DNA from: Cacconaster sp045641345
GTDB lineage: Bacteria; Bacteroidota; Bacteroidia; Bacteroidales; UBA932
DNA length: 21,631 nucleotides
Direction: 5' to 3'
NCBI GenBank assembly: GCA_045641345.1
Contig: JAZUGR010000016.1
Coordinates: 1 to 21,631, forward strand
The translations under genes and the position numbers were made by a program. Shown here piece after piece: positions 1-6,597 of the stretch. Position 1 is the stretch's first letter, and every line of letters starts with the position of its first letter. Below the pieces are notes generated by a model. The model had not been told where the DNA came from, ran no database searches, and was given only the letters and a program-made list of their open reading frames with translations.

Positions 1-638
1 GTCTCGGTGAGAGGACGGTACGGAGGAACAAAGTAATAAAGCACATTCTGACCGGCATATTCTCCAGTCTGCGCAAAGTCTCCGCAAAGAATCTCCACCT
101 TCTGCAATAGAATAGAATCGGCTTTCAAAGTGGCCTCATCACAGATTCTTGGATTCGAATACTTTCCGTGAGGGACATTGAATTCTCCCTTTGAATTTAC
201 TCTATACAAGCCGTTGAAACACGTCCTGTTGAGGAAGATGAAGAGAGCAGCGGTCTGCACATCGGTGGTATTCTTGGTGTTGAACAGTGCTCGTTGTGCG
301 AGGTAATAATCTTTTCGGTCTTCGGCAGACAAAGGAATATACTCGGCTTGCAATCTGCTCAATTCAGCTATCAACGAGTCGACATCGTTCTTAATTACAC
401 GATAGGTACAAATAAGTTCCGCATTAATGTCGTTGATGACAGCTCTTGTGATATTCGGATATTCCTGAAGAATCCAGAAAAGGACTGCACCTCCACCAAC
501 AAAAGGCTCAACGTATGTCAAACACTCTCTTTTATCAATGTCTTTCGGTAATGATTTCTTAATGTCATCGAGAAGCTGAGTTTTCCCTCCAACCCATTTT
601 ATGAACGGCTTAGCCGTATATGTTTCAGTTCTCTCCAT
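1..638 (-). CDS. dam: Dam-type DNA adenine-N6 methyltransferase, 3' end cut by window edge
   Basis: Reading the minus strand gives an open frame that runs off the left edge. It matches D12-class (Dam/M.DpnII-like) adenine methyltransferases in order: KPFIKWVGGKTQLL near the N-terminus, the SAM-binding motif I EPFVGGGAVLFWIL, INDINAELICTYRVIKND, and FLNRTCFNGLYRVNSKGEF. Such enzymes methylate adenine, often in GATC, either in a restriction-modification pair or as an orphan. The catalytic motif IV, normally DPPY, reads FVPPYRPL at positions 9-32, so the key Asp is Val. The frame could open at ATG 671 (also 653 or 647). I prefer ATG 638 because a TAnnTTTG box lies at 659-666 and the MERTETYTAKPF start fits the family. 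The stretch is more AT-rich than the rest of the window, suggesting recent acquisition. Whether a restriction enzyme gene follows cannot be seen here. Family assignment is strong; activity is doubtful. Confidence 0.88.
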   Translation of the reverse strand, partial: MERTETYTAKPFIKWVGGKTQLLDDIKKSLPKDIDKRECLTYVEPFVGGGAVLFWILQEYPNITRAVINDINAELICTYRVIKNDVDSLIAELSRLQAEYIPLSAEDRKDYYLAQRALFNTKNTTDVQTAALFIFLNRTCFNGLYRVNSKGEFNVPHGKYSNPRICDEATLKADSILLQKVEILCGDFAQTGEYAGQNVLYYFVPPYRPLTE

Positions 639-658
639 AGAGCACATATTCATTCTGA

Positions 659-666
659 CAAATTTA
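659..666 (-). promoter_or_regulatory. Candidate -7 box (TAAATTTG) for the methyltransferase gene
   Basis: On the minus strand the sequence is TAAATTTG, a full match to the Bacteroidota TAnnTTTG consensus. No TTG lies at the usual 19-21 nt upstream, so support is moderate. If real, transcription would start near 652, favouring translation from ATG 638. Confidence 0.4.
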
Positions 667-671
667 TGCAT

Positions 672-845
672 TTTTTCTCAATGGCACAGGCATATGTCGT
701 CAAAAATTTGCCGGATGCGCTGTTTTGCCGCGCAGCGGAATCCCGGATGGCATCCGTCCTCAAATATTAAATCCCATACCGGCTCACCGTCAGCATAAAT
801 TCATTACTTTTGTCCCGCGAATCAATTATAAAACACGAAACGAAA
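672..845. other. Divergent intergenic region
   Basis: This gap of about 170 nt separates the divergent methyltransferase and lipoprotein genes. It holds the upstream stop of the methyltransferase frame, a short imperfect hairpin (CGGAT-GGC-ATCCG, around 734-747) and a TAnnTTTG box. No RNA gene, operator or coding frame with family signature is visible. The base composition changes from AT-rich on the methyltransferase side to GC-rich on the other. Confidence 0.5.
805..812 (+). promoter_or_regulatory. Candidate -7 box (TACTTTTG) for the small lipoprotein gene
   Basis: TACTTTTG matches TAnnTTTG exactly and ends 33 nt before ATG 846, a normal leader distance. A clear -33 TTG is not visible. The box overlaps a possible upstream TTG start of the same frame, which argues that ATG 846 is the real start. 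Confidence 0.5.
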
Positions 846-1214
846 ATGAAAAGGATTCTTGCCGTTCTCGCAGGCGCCGTGTTGATGCTCCTCTGCACAA
901 GCTGTAACTATGATATAGTGACAATGGAGTACGGAGTCCCGCAGGATGATTTCAACACCCTCGACGTAAGGGGTGAGTACTATCAGGAGTGCTATGACCT
1001 CAGGGATGAGGTGCGCGGAATTACCGACGAACACGAGTTCTACAAAAACGAAAAGGAACTTATCGCTGCGGTTCAGAAGGTCGTTGACAATCACAATGCC
1101 AATGGCAACCTCAAAGGGACGATCCGTCTGTTCAAGGCCGAGTTCTCGATCGACATCGAACAGGGTAAGGGAACCGTAATCCACACTTATGAACTGAGGT
1201 GGAAGGAAAACTGA
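846..1214 (+). CDS. Small predicted lipoprotein of unknown function
   Basis: The 122-residue product starts MKRILAVLAG and has a short basic n-region, a hydrophobic core and a lipobox-like LCTSC, with Cys20 as the predicted lipidated residue. It is therefore expected to be a periplasm-facing membrane-anchored lipoprotein. The mature part is short and mixed alpha/beta, with a charged stretch (DEHEFYKNEKELIAAVQKVV) and a C-terminal strand-like segment ending YELRWKEN. I do not recognise a named family. Start choice: an in-frame TTG at 810 would give a longer protein but puts residues before the signal peptide and lies inside the promoter box, so ATG 846 is preferred. The gene is monocistronic by layout, with a promoter box upstream and a strong hairpin 35 nt after the stop. 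Confidence 0.8.
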   Translation: MKRILAVLAGAVLMLLCTSCNYDIVTMEYGVPQDDFNTLDVRGEYYQECYDLRDEVRGITDEHEFYKNEKELIAAVQKVVDNHNANGNLKGTIRLFKAEFSIDIEQGKGTVIHTYELRWKEN

Positions 1215-1248
1215 CCGGCCGGCTCCCGTAGCCACCGGACCATAACGG

Positions 1249-1276
1249 AAAAGGCCGCCCGGAGAGGCGGCCTTTT
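1249..1276. terminator. Bidirectional intrinsic terminator
   Basis: AAAAGGCCGCC (1249-1259) pairs perfectly with GGCGGCCTTTT (1266-1276) around a 6-nt loop. The stem is GC-rich with A-runs and T-runs at both ends, so it can terminate both the lipoprotein transcript (plus) and the tRNA transcript (minus). It starts only 2 nt from the tRNA 3' end. Confidence 0.9.
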
Positions 1277-1278
1277 CG

Positions 1279-1351
1279 TGATCCGTTTGGGGCTCGAACC
1301 CAAGACCCCAGCATTAAAAGTGCTGTGCTCTACCTACTGAGCTAACGAATC
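1279..1351 (-). tRNA. tRNA-Lys(UUU)
   Basis: The minus strand folds as a canonical 73-nt tRNA. The acceptor stem is GATTCGT/ACGGATC with one G-T pair, the D-arm is GCTC...GAGC, and the anticodon stem CAGCA/TGCTG closes the loop CTTTTAA, giving anticodon TTT (Lys). The T-arm is TTGGG-TTCGAGC-CCCAA and the discriminator base is A. The 3' CCA is not encoded, so it must be added after transcription. A promoter lies directly upstream at 1364-1394 and a terminator directly downstream, so this is a single-gene transcription unit. Confidence 0.97.
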
Positions 1352-1363
1352 GATTCAGCGCGG

Positions 1364-1394
1364 CAAAAGTATATATTAAAGTGGAATTTTCCAA
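1364..1394 (-). promoter_or_regulatory. Promoter of tRNA-Lys (TTG-N20-TACTTTTG)
   Basis: On the minus strand TTG (1394-1392) and TACTTTTG (1371-1364) are separated by exactly 20 nt, fitting the Bacteroidota -33/-7 arrangement. The -7 box ends 12 nt before the mature tRNA 5' end at 1351. It is the best promoter in the window. Confidence 0.75.
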
Positions 1395-1404
1395 TTTTTT
1401 TGAG

Positions 1405-1412
1405 TATTTTTG
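1405..1412 (+). promoter_or_regulatory. Candidate -7 box (TATTTTTG) of pcrA
   Basis: TATTTTTG matches TAnnTTTG and lies divergently, back to back with the tRNA-Lys promoter. It ends only 5 nt before ATG 1418, so the transcript would start at or within a base or two of the start codon. No convincing -33 TTG was found. Confidence 0.45.
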
Positions 1413-1417
1413 TCCTT

Positions 1418-3757
1418 ATGAATGAGTCGAGAGGTGATATTTTCGAGGGGTTGAACGAGGCGCAGGCCGATGCTGTCAGGTGTACCGAGGGGCCGTCGCT
1501 TATCGTCGCCGGAGCCGGCAGCGGCAAAACCAGAGTCCTTACGTGTCGCATTGCATATATCCTCAGTCAGGGGGTAAAACCGTGGGAGGTGCTCTCGCTC
1601 ACTTTTACGAAAAAGGCGGCCGGCGAAATGAAGGAGCGCATCGCCTCCCTCGTGGGGGAGCAGGGCGCACGCCGCATCTGGATGGGCACCTTCCATTCCG
1701 TATTCATCCGCTTCCTGCGTGAATATGCCGATTTCCTCGGCTATCCGGAGCAGTTCACGATATACGACCAGTCCGATTCGCGCAGCCTCATAAAGCAGTG
1801 CATAAAGGAGCTGGAGCTCGACGACAAAATATACAAGCCCAATGTGGTGCAGAGCCGCATTTCGATGGCCAAGAACAACCTCTACACCGCTGCCGCCTAC
1901 AGGGCCGATCCCCAGCTCGGGAGCGAGGACGCCGCATCCCGCAAGGGGCGGCTGGGTGAGGTGTACTCGCTCTATGCGCAGAAATGCCGCACGGCGGGAG
2001 CCATGGATTTCGACGACATACTGCTCAATACCAATATTCTCCTGCGCGACAACGCCGAGGCCCTCGACAATATTGCCGGGAGGTTCAGGTACATAATGGT
2101 TGACGAGTACCAGGATACCAACTATGCGCAGTATCTCATCCTGAAGCGCCTTGCCGGAGTGCACCGCAACCTGGCGGTGGTCGGCGACGATTCGCAGAGC
2201 ATATACGCCTTCCGCGGGGCGAGGGTGGAGAATATCCTCCGCTTCCGCAAAGACTATCCGGATGCGCACGTTTTCCGCCTCGAGCAGAACTACCGCAGCA
2301 CACAGAACATAGTCAATGCCGCCAACAGCCTTATAGCCAAAAACGAGCACAGGATCGACAAAACCTGCTTCTCAAAGGCTCCGGAAGGGGAGAAGATACA
2401 CATCATCAAGGCCTTCAACGAGCAGGACGAGGCCTTTCTCACAGCGTCCTCGATAGCCGAAAGGGTTTACGGCGACAGGGCTCCGTACGGAAGTTTCGCA
2501 ATCCTCTACCGCACCAACGCCCAGTCGCGTGCCTTTGAGGAAAGCCTCCGCAGGCGGAATATCCCTTACCGCATATACGGCGGCCATTCGTTCTTCGACA
2601 GGACCGAAGTGAAGGATATGCTGGCCTATTTCCGCCTTGTGGTCAACCCTATGGACGACGAGGCCTTCCGCCGCGTGGTCAACGTGCCGCCGAGGGGGAT
2701 AGGCGCAACGACGATGGAGCGTCTTTCGGAGGTAGCCTCGGCCTGTGGCACCTCTCTTACCGGGGCTCTCGCCCTGCCGGCCGAGAACCTTGCAGCCGCC
2801 GGACTCAAGGATGCCGCAATGGGCAAGCTGCGCAGTTTTGCCGCGTCGCTCTCTTCGGTCATATCCCGTGCGGAGGGAAAGGATGCCTTCGAGGTGGCCT
2901 CGGCCATCGATCTTGCATTCGGCTATGTGGCGTACCTGCGCAACGACACGTCCCCCGAGGGGATGTCGCGTTTTGAGAACGTCGAGGAGCTTTTCAACAA
3001 CGTGAAGGAGTTCTGTGACGAGGAGGCCTCCCGCCGCGGAGATGAAGCCTCTGAAGGGGATGAGCCGCCGGTGGTGACCCTCGGCGACTATCTGGAGAAC
3101 ATCTCCCTTCTGTCGGAGGTCGAAAAAGACGATGAGGAGGATCCGGATGCCGACAACGACGACAAGGTGACGCTGATGACGGTCCATGCCGCCAAGGGGC
3201 TTGAATTCCCCTACGTATATGTGGCGGGGATGGAGGAGAACCTTTTCCCTTCGGAGAGCTGCACCGGCTCCACTTCGGAGATAGAGGAGGAGCGGCGTCT
3301 GTTCTATGTGGCTCTGACCCGCGCCGAAAAGGCGGTGACCGTCTCCTATGCCCGTAGCCGTATGCGATGGGGCAAGACCGAGAGCAACGATGTGAGCCGT
3401 TTCGTAAGGGAAATAGATGCCAGATATATGGACGAACCTGTGCAACCGCAAAGTGCTGCGCCCCGTCCTGCTGCTCTCCGTCCTGTGGCGCCCCGTCCTG
3501 CTGCGCCCCGCTCCGCGGTTGTCCGGGTTCCGTCTTTCACTCCGCCGGTGCACAGGGTTCCGTCGGCTGATTTCAAGAGCGACGACACCTCGTCCCTCAA
3601 GGCCGGCCAGAGCGTCGAGCACGACAGGTTCGGGTTAGGGAAGGTCGTCTCGACCGATGGCTCGGGGGCCGATATGAAGGCAGTGGTGGATTTCGAGCAG
3701 TGCGGCCGCAAGACTTTGCTTCTCAAATTTGCCAGAATAAGAATCATAAACCGATAA
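1418..3757 (+). CDS. pcrA: ATP-dependent DNA helicase, UvrD/PcrA type (superfamily 1A)
   Basis: The 779-residue protein has all SF1A helicase motifs: Q-motif Gln16, Walker A AGAGSGKT (31-38), motif Ia LTFTKKAAGEMKERI (61-75), Walker B VDEYQDTN (228-235), motif III GDDSQSIYAFRGA (256-268), motif IV LEQNYRST (288-295), motif V MTVHAAKGLEF (587-597) and motif VI EEERRLFYVALTRAEKAV (623-640). It unwinds DNA 3' to 5' in repair and replication restart in the cytoplasm. The C-terminus (about 727-779, LKAGQSVEHDRFGLGKVV...) matches the Tudor-like PcrA tail known to contact RNA polymerase. A proline/alanine-rich linker (680-700) precedes it. An acidic stretch DDEEDPDADNDD (571-582) lies in the 2B-2A region. 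The start is ATG 1418; a TTG at 1400 lies upstream of the promoter box and is unlikely. Confidence 0.96.
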   Translation: MNESRGDIFEGLNEAQADAVRCTEGPSLIVAGAGSGKTRVLTCRIAYILSQGVKPWEVLSLTFTKKAAGEMKERIASLVGEQGARRIWMGTFHSVFIRFLREYADFLGYPEQFTIYDQSDSRSLIKQCIKELELDDKIYKPNVVQSRISMAKNNLYTAAAYRADPQLGSEDAASRKGRLGEVYSLYAQKCRTAGAMDFDDILLNTNILLRDNAEALDNIAGRFRYIMVDEYQDTNYAQYLILKRLAGVHRNLAVVGDDSQSIYAFRGARVENILRFRKDYPDAHVFRLEQNYRSTQNIVNAANSLIAKNEHRIDKTCFSKAPEGEKIHIIKAFNEQDEAFLTASSIAERVYGDRAPYGSFAILYRTNAQSRAFEESLRRRNIPYRIYGGHSFFDRTEVKDMLAYFRLVVNPMDDEAFRRVVNVPPRGIGATTMERLSEVASACGTSLTGALALPAENLAAAGLKDAAMGKLRSFAASLSSVISRAEGKDAFEVASAIDLAFGYVAYLRNDTSPEGMSRFENVEELFNNVKEFCDEEASRRGDEASEGDEPPVVTLGDYLENISLLSEVEKDDEEDPDADNDDKVTLMTVHAAKGLEFPYVYVAGMEENLFPSESCTGSTSEIEEERRLFYVALTRAEKAVTVSYARSRMRWGKTESNDVSRFVREIDARYMDEPVQPQSAAPRPAALRPVAPRPAAPRSAVVRVPSFTPPVHRVPSADFKSDDTSSLKAGQSVEHDRFGLGKVVSTDGSGADMKAVVDFEQCGRKTLLLKFARIRIINR
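3455..3517 (+). repeat. Degenerate Ala/Pro/Arg repeat in the pcrA linker
   Basis: The DNA repeats variants of GCGCCCCGTCCTGCT, coding for APRPA-ALRPV-APRPA-APRSA. It forms a flexible linker between the helicase core and the C-terminal domain. The repeats are imperfect, so length variation between strains is plausible. Confidence 0.7.
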
Positions 3758-3767
3758 ATTAATCAGT

Positions 3768-4205
3768 ATGGAAGATATAAAGGGCAGGACCGTGGTGATA
3801 AACAAGCCCGCTTATGCCATCTACAGCGCATTTTCGAATCTCGACAACCTCAAGACGTCACTGCCTGAGCAGCTGCGCGACAAGGTTACGATAGGCGATG
3901 ACACCATCACCGCTTCGGTGCAGGGGTTCAGCCTCGGTGTCAAGGTGCACAGCCGCACTCCGTTCTCGAGAATCGATTTCGAGCAGTACGGGCAGTCGCC
4001 TTTCCCGTTTCTGGCTTCGTTCTTTATGGAGCCTTCGGGCGACAATGCCACTTTCTTCCATATCGAACTTCACGCCCAGCTCGGCACTATGATGAAAATG
4101 ATGATTGGCAAGCGGCTTCAGGAGGCTGTGGACAAACTTACCGACGGAATCGCCTCGGCTGCTTCCGGCAATATTCCGGCAGCGTGGGCCGATGTTACCC
4201 GATAG
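3768..4205 (+). CDS. SRPBCC/START-like domain protein
   Basis: The 145-residue protein has no signal peptide. It begins with a beta-strand and a short helix pair (RTVVINKPAYAIYSAFSNLDNL) typical of the SRPBCC fold, continues with alternating strands (TITASVQGFSLGVKVHSRTPFSRIDFE) and ends in a long C-terminal helix (MMKMMIGKRLQEAVDKLTDGIAS). SRPBCC proteins enclose a hydrophobic ligand cavity, but the ligand here is unknown. It sits 10 nt after pcrA and its last 14 nt overlap the start of the rsmF-like gene, so the three are probably co-transcribed and translationally coupled. Assignment rests on the N-terminal pattern and length and is at fold level only. Confidence 0.75.
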   Translation: MEDIKGRTVVINKPAYAIYSAFSNLDNLKTSLPEQLRDKVTIGDDTITASVQGFSLGVKVHSRTPFSRIDFEQYGQSPFPFLASFFMEPSGDNATFFHIELHAQLGTMMKMMIGKRLQEAVDKLTDGIASAASGNIPAAWADVTR

Positions 4206-5472
4206 TTTCATAGAACTTCTTTCCGAGTCTCTCGGATCTGACAGGTGCGCGGCTGTGGCCGGAGCTCTTGAAGGGCCTGCCGAAGTTTCGGTAAGGGTGA
4301 ATCCGGCCAAGATGCCGGTCGGCTCCCTGCGCTCCTGGTTCGCTTCCGCTGCCGGGGAGTCCGTGCCCTGGTCGGCCGAAGACGGCTTCTATCTCACGCA
4401 GAGGCCTCAGTTCGGCTCCGACCCTATGTTCCATTGCGGCACGTATTATGTTCAGGAAGCCTCTTCGATGTATGTGGGCGGCCTGATAGGGAAGGAGAGC
4501 GGAAAAATGATCCTCGACCTTTGCGCGGCTCCCGGAGGCAAGAGCACGCATATCCTCTCGAAGATCGGCCCCGACCAGTTGCTCGTGGCCAACGAGGTCA
4601 TTTCGTCCAGGGCCGGAATCCTGGCCGACAATATTGCGCGGTGGGGCAGCCCCAACGTGATTGTCACCAACAATGACCCGTCGGCGTTCGCCTCGCTCGG
4701 GCCTGTGTTCGACCTCGTGCTGGTCGATGCTCCCTGCTCCGGGGAGGGGATGTTCCGCAAGGAGCCCAAGGCGGTCCGGGAGTGGTCTCCCGACGGAGTG
4801 AAACTCTGCGCTTCACGGCAGCGGCGCATTCTGGCCGACGTGTGGCCCGCACTCAGGACGGGAGGCACCATAATATATTCAACCTGCACCTTCAACCATT
4901 TCGAAGACGATGACAATGTGGAGTGGATATGCTCGTCGCTTGGCGCCGAGTTGATTTCGCAGCGCCGGTTCCTTCCCGGAATAGACCGCGGCGAGGGATT
5001 CTTCTGCGCCGTCCTGCGCAAGACTTCGGGCAGCGGAGGCTGTGGAGGGCGGTTGCGATTGAAGTGTTCCCGCAAGAGTGTGCGCGACGGTGCGGAACTC
5101 CTGACCGACGGGCACCTGATATATATGAAGGGAGATATGCTTAAGGCATATCCGGAAAATCTTTCCGATGTGATGCATACGATGGAAGAATCCCTCAAGG
5201 TGATCCATTCCGGAGTGGCTGTGGCCGTGCGCAAGGGGCGCGACCTGGTGCCCGAGGCCGACCTGGCACTGTCGCAGATCCTCCGGCGCGGAGCCTTCCC
5301 GGAGGCCGATCTCGACAGGGAGACTATATCCGGATATATCCTGAGGCAGAACATCACCCTCGAGGGGAGCCCCAGGGGTTTCGTACTCGTCACTTTCGAC
5401 CATCATCCTCTCGGGTTCGCCAAGAATCTGGGCACCAGGGTAAACAACCTCTACCATTCAAAATTATTATGA
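4192..5472 (+). CDS. rsmF: 16S rRNA m5C methyltransferase, RsmF/NOL1-NOP2-Sun family
   Basis: The 426-residue protein contains the RsmB/RsmF catalytic core: YYVQEASSMYVG (85-96), SAM-binding ILDLCAAPGGKSTHI (107-121), motif IV DAPCSGEGMFRKEP (179-192) with Cys182, and motif VI IIYSTCTFNHFEDDDNV (227-243) with the catalytic Cys232. The C-terminal third (from about 300) fits the RNA-binding extension of RsmF-type enzymes, including an NNLYHSKLL ending that resembles the NRYPK-type tail of relatives. Expected role: methylation of a cytosine in 16S rRNA in the cytoplasm. The exact position cannot be told from sequence. The start is ATG 4192, inside the last codons of the SRPBCC gene; a longer frame from 4105 would overlap that gene by 100 nt and lacks family similarity. 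Confidence 0.9.
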   Translation: MLPDSFIELLSESLGSDRCAAVAGALEGPAEVSVRVNPAKMPVGSLRSWFASAAGESVPWSAEDGFYLTQRPQFGSDPMFHCGTYYVQEASSMYVGGLIGKESGKMILDLCAAPGGKSTHILSKIGPDQLLVANEVISSRAGILADNIARWGSPNVIVTNNDPSAFASLGPVFDLVLVDAPCSGEGMFRKEPKAVREWSPDGVKLCASRQRRILADVWPALRTGGTIIYSTCTFNHFEDDDNVEWICSSLGAELISQRRFLPGIDRGEGFFCAVLRKTSGSGGCGGRLRLKCSRKSVRDGAELLTDGHLIYMKGDMLKAYPENLSDVMHTMEESLKVIHSGVAVAVRKGRDLVPEADLALSQILRRGAFPEADLDRETISGYILRQNITLEGSPRGFVLVTFDHHPLGFAKNLGTRVNNLYHSKLL

Positions 5473-5490
5473 TATGTCGGCTAAATGTAA

Positions 5491-5498
5491 TACCTTTG
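5491..5498 (+). promoter_or_regulatory. Candidate -7 box (TACCTTTG) of the Nudix gene
   Basis: TACCTTTG matches TAnnTTTG and ends 17 nt before ATG 5516, giving a short leader of about 10 nt. No TTG sits at the standard -33 distance. It separates the Nudix gene from the pcrA-rsmF transcript. Confidence 0.5.
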
Positions 5499-5515
5499 TA
5501 CCCTAATCAGAGGTA

Positions 5516-6121
5516 ATGCAAGCAGTATATTTCGAGAATCGAAGCGTGGTTTTCTGCACACCTGACGAGACTCCGGTCATTTCTTCCGGGGAAAAATCGG
5601 TAAAGGCTTCCGGCGTATCGGCAATTCAGGCAATATCCGACGGTTTCATCAACGACAGCACGGTTTCACGGCTTTATGTCGAGAGCCCCGATGCGTCAAA
5701 GCTGTTCGACCAGTTCTGCTCCTGCTTCAGGGAGATTGATGCTGCCGGAGGCGTCGTGATGAACGCCTCGGGAGAGTACCTTATGATTTTCCGTCGCGGC
5801 AAGTGGGACCTGCCCAAGGGCAAGAGGGAGCCCGGTGAATCGGTATCCGACTGTGCTCTGCGCGAGGTGGCGGAGGAAACGGGGCTGTCGTCGCTCGAAA
5901 TAGGCTCCCCGATATGCGTTACGCATCACTCATATGTGCTCGACGGTGCTCTGTGTATCAAGCATACGCATTGGTACAATATGCTCTGCACAAAGCCGTG
6001 CACACTTGTTCCCCAGGTGGAGGAGGAGATTACCGAGGCTTGCTGGATGGACGCCGACCGTATGAAACGTCTCGCCGCAACCAGCTACCGTTCCATCAGG
6101 GAAGTTATCTCAAATCTGTAA
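5516..6121 (+). CDS. Nudix hydrolase
   Basis: The 201-residue protein has a complete Nudix box G-x5-E-x7-REV-x-EE-x-GL at residues 102-124 (GKREPGESVSDCALREVAEETGL taken in two halves), preceded by KWDLPKGK as usual. Nudix enzymes hydrolyse nucleoside diphosphates linked to another group using a divalent metal held by the box glutamates. The substrate cannot be assigned here. About 75 residues precede the Nudix domain and form a small separate N-terminal region (MQAVYFENRSVVF...), a layout seen in Bacteroidota homologues. The start ATG 5516 follows the promoter box closely. The 3' end overlaps the convergent LolA-like gene by 17 bp, and no hairpin terminator is visible between them. Confidence 0.92.
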   Translation: MQAVYFENRSVVFCTPDETPVISSGEKSVKASGVSAIQAISDGFINDSTVSRLYVESPDASKLFDQFCSCFREIDAAGGVVMNASGEYLMIFRRGKWDLPKGKREPGESVSDCALREVAEETGLSSLEIGSPICVTHHSYVLDGALCIKHTHWYNMLCTKPCTLVPQVEEEITEACWMDADRMKRLAATSYRSIREVISNL

Positions 6122-6596
6122 TTACCGTATTGTCGCCAAGGGACGAAGTGTCGACCGTGAAATGGCTTTGCGGCCATTTCGACTCCATTTCCTCGACCAT
6201 CAGCATCTTGAATACCCTTCTGCGGCCATCGGAGGTGGTGAACGTGATGCCGGTCTTGCCTCCTTCGACTTCAGGTGAGGCTTCCTTTACCAATTGTTCG
6301 AGGACACTGCCGCTGCTTATCGTCACTTCATCGGCAGAGGTGTCGATGCACCACATTGTAACCCCGTCGCCCGTTATGATCAGCGGTCCGTACGAGGCGC
6401 TGAAACAGGGGTACTGCACTTCGAGGGTGCCCGTGGTTGAGGATATCTCGGCTCCGGAAGGGTCGAATATCTTTTCGCAATAGACGATTCTCGACGGCGG
6501 CATCGTGGAGATTTTCTCAAGGATGGAGTTGGAGCCTTTTTCCCCTGAAGGAACTGCCAGGATGGCCGAAAGTATCGTTGCGATCAGAATCGTCAT
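6105..6596 (-). CDS. LolA-like outer-membrane lipoprotein carrier
   Basis: The 163-residue product begins with a hydrophobic, weakly basic segment (MTILIATILSAILAVPSG) that looks like a signal peptide or a shortened one. The rest is almost all beta-strand-like, with paired segments such as SRIVYCEKIFDPSGAEISSTTGTLEVQ, PLIITGDGVTMWCID and GITFTTSDGRRRVFKMLMV, consistent with the open beta-barrel of LolA/LolB-type carriers that shuttle lipoproteins across the periplasm. It is somewhat shorter than typical LolA. It starts 1 nt after the ftsK stop (TAA-T-ATG), so it is almost certainly translated from the ftsK message. The family call rests on this neighbourhood plus the strand pattern rather than on a sharp motif. 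Confidence 0.65.
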   Translation of the reverse strand: MTILIATILSAILAVPSGEKGSNSILEKISTMPPSRIVYCEKIFDPSGAEISSTTGTLEVQYPCFSASYGPLIITGDGVTMWCIDTSADEVTISSGSVLEQLVKEASPEVEGGKTGITFTTSDGRRRVFKMLMVEEMESKWPQSHFTVDTSSLGDNTVITDLR

Positions 6597-6597
6597 A

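Noticed and set aside
294..551. Plus-strand 85-residue frame in the methyltransferase region
   Set aside because: The minus strand encodes clear adenine-methyltransferase motifs over the same bases.
1376..3622. Two long minus-strand frames (324 and 416 residues) opposite pcrA
   Set aside because: They have no family signature and lie entirely under a full set of helicase motifs on the plus strand.
4452..5393. 313-residue minus-strand frame opposite the rsmF-like gene
   Set aside because: Antisense shadow of a gene with conserved SAM and cysteine motifs; composition is dominated by Ser/Arg as expected for a shadow.
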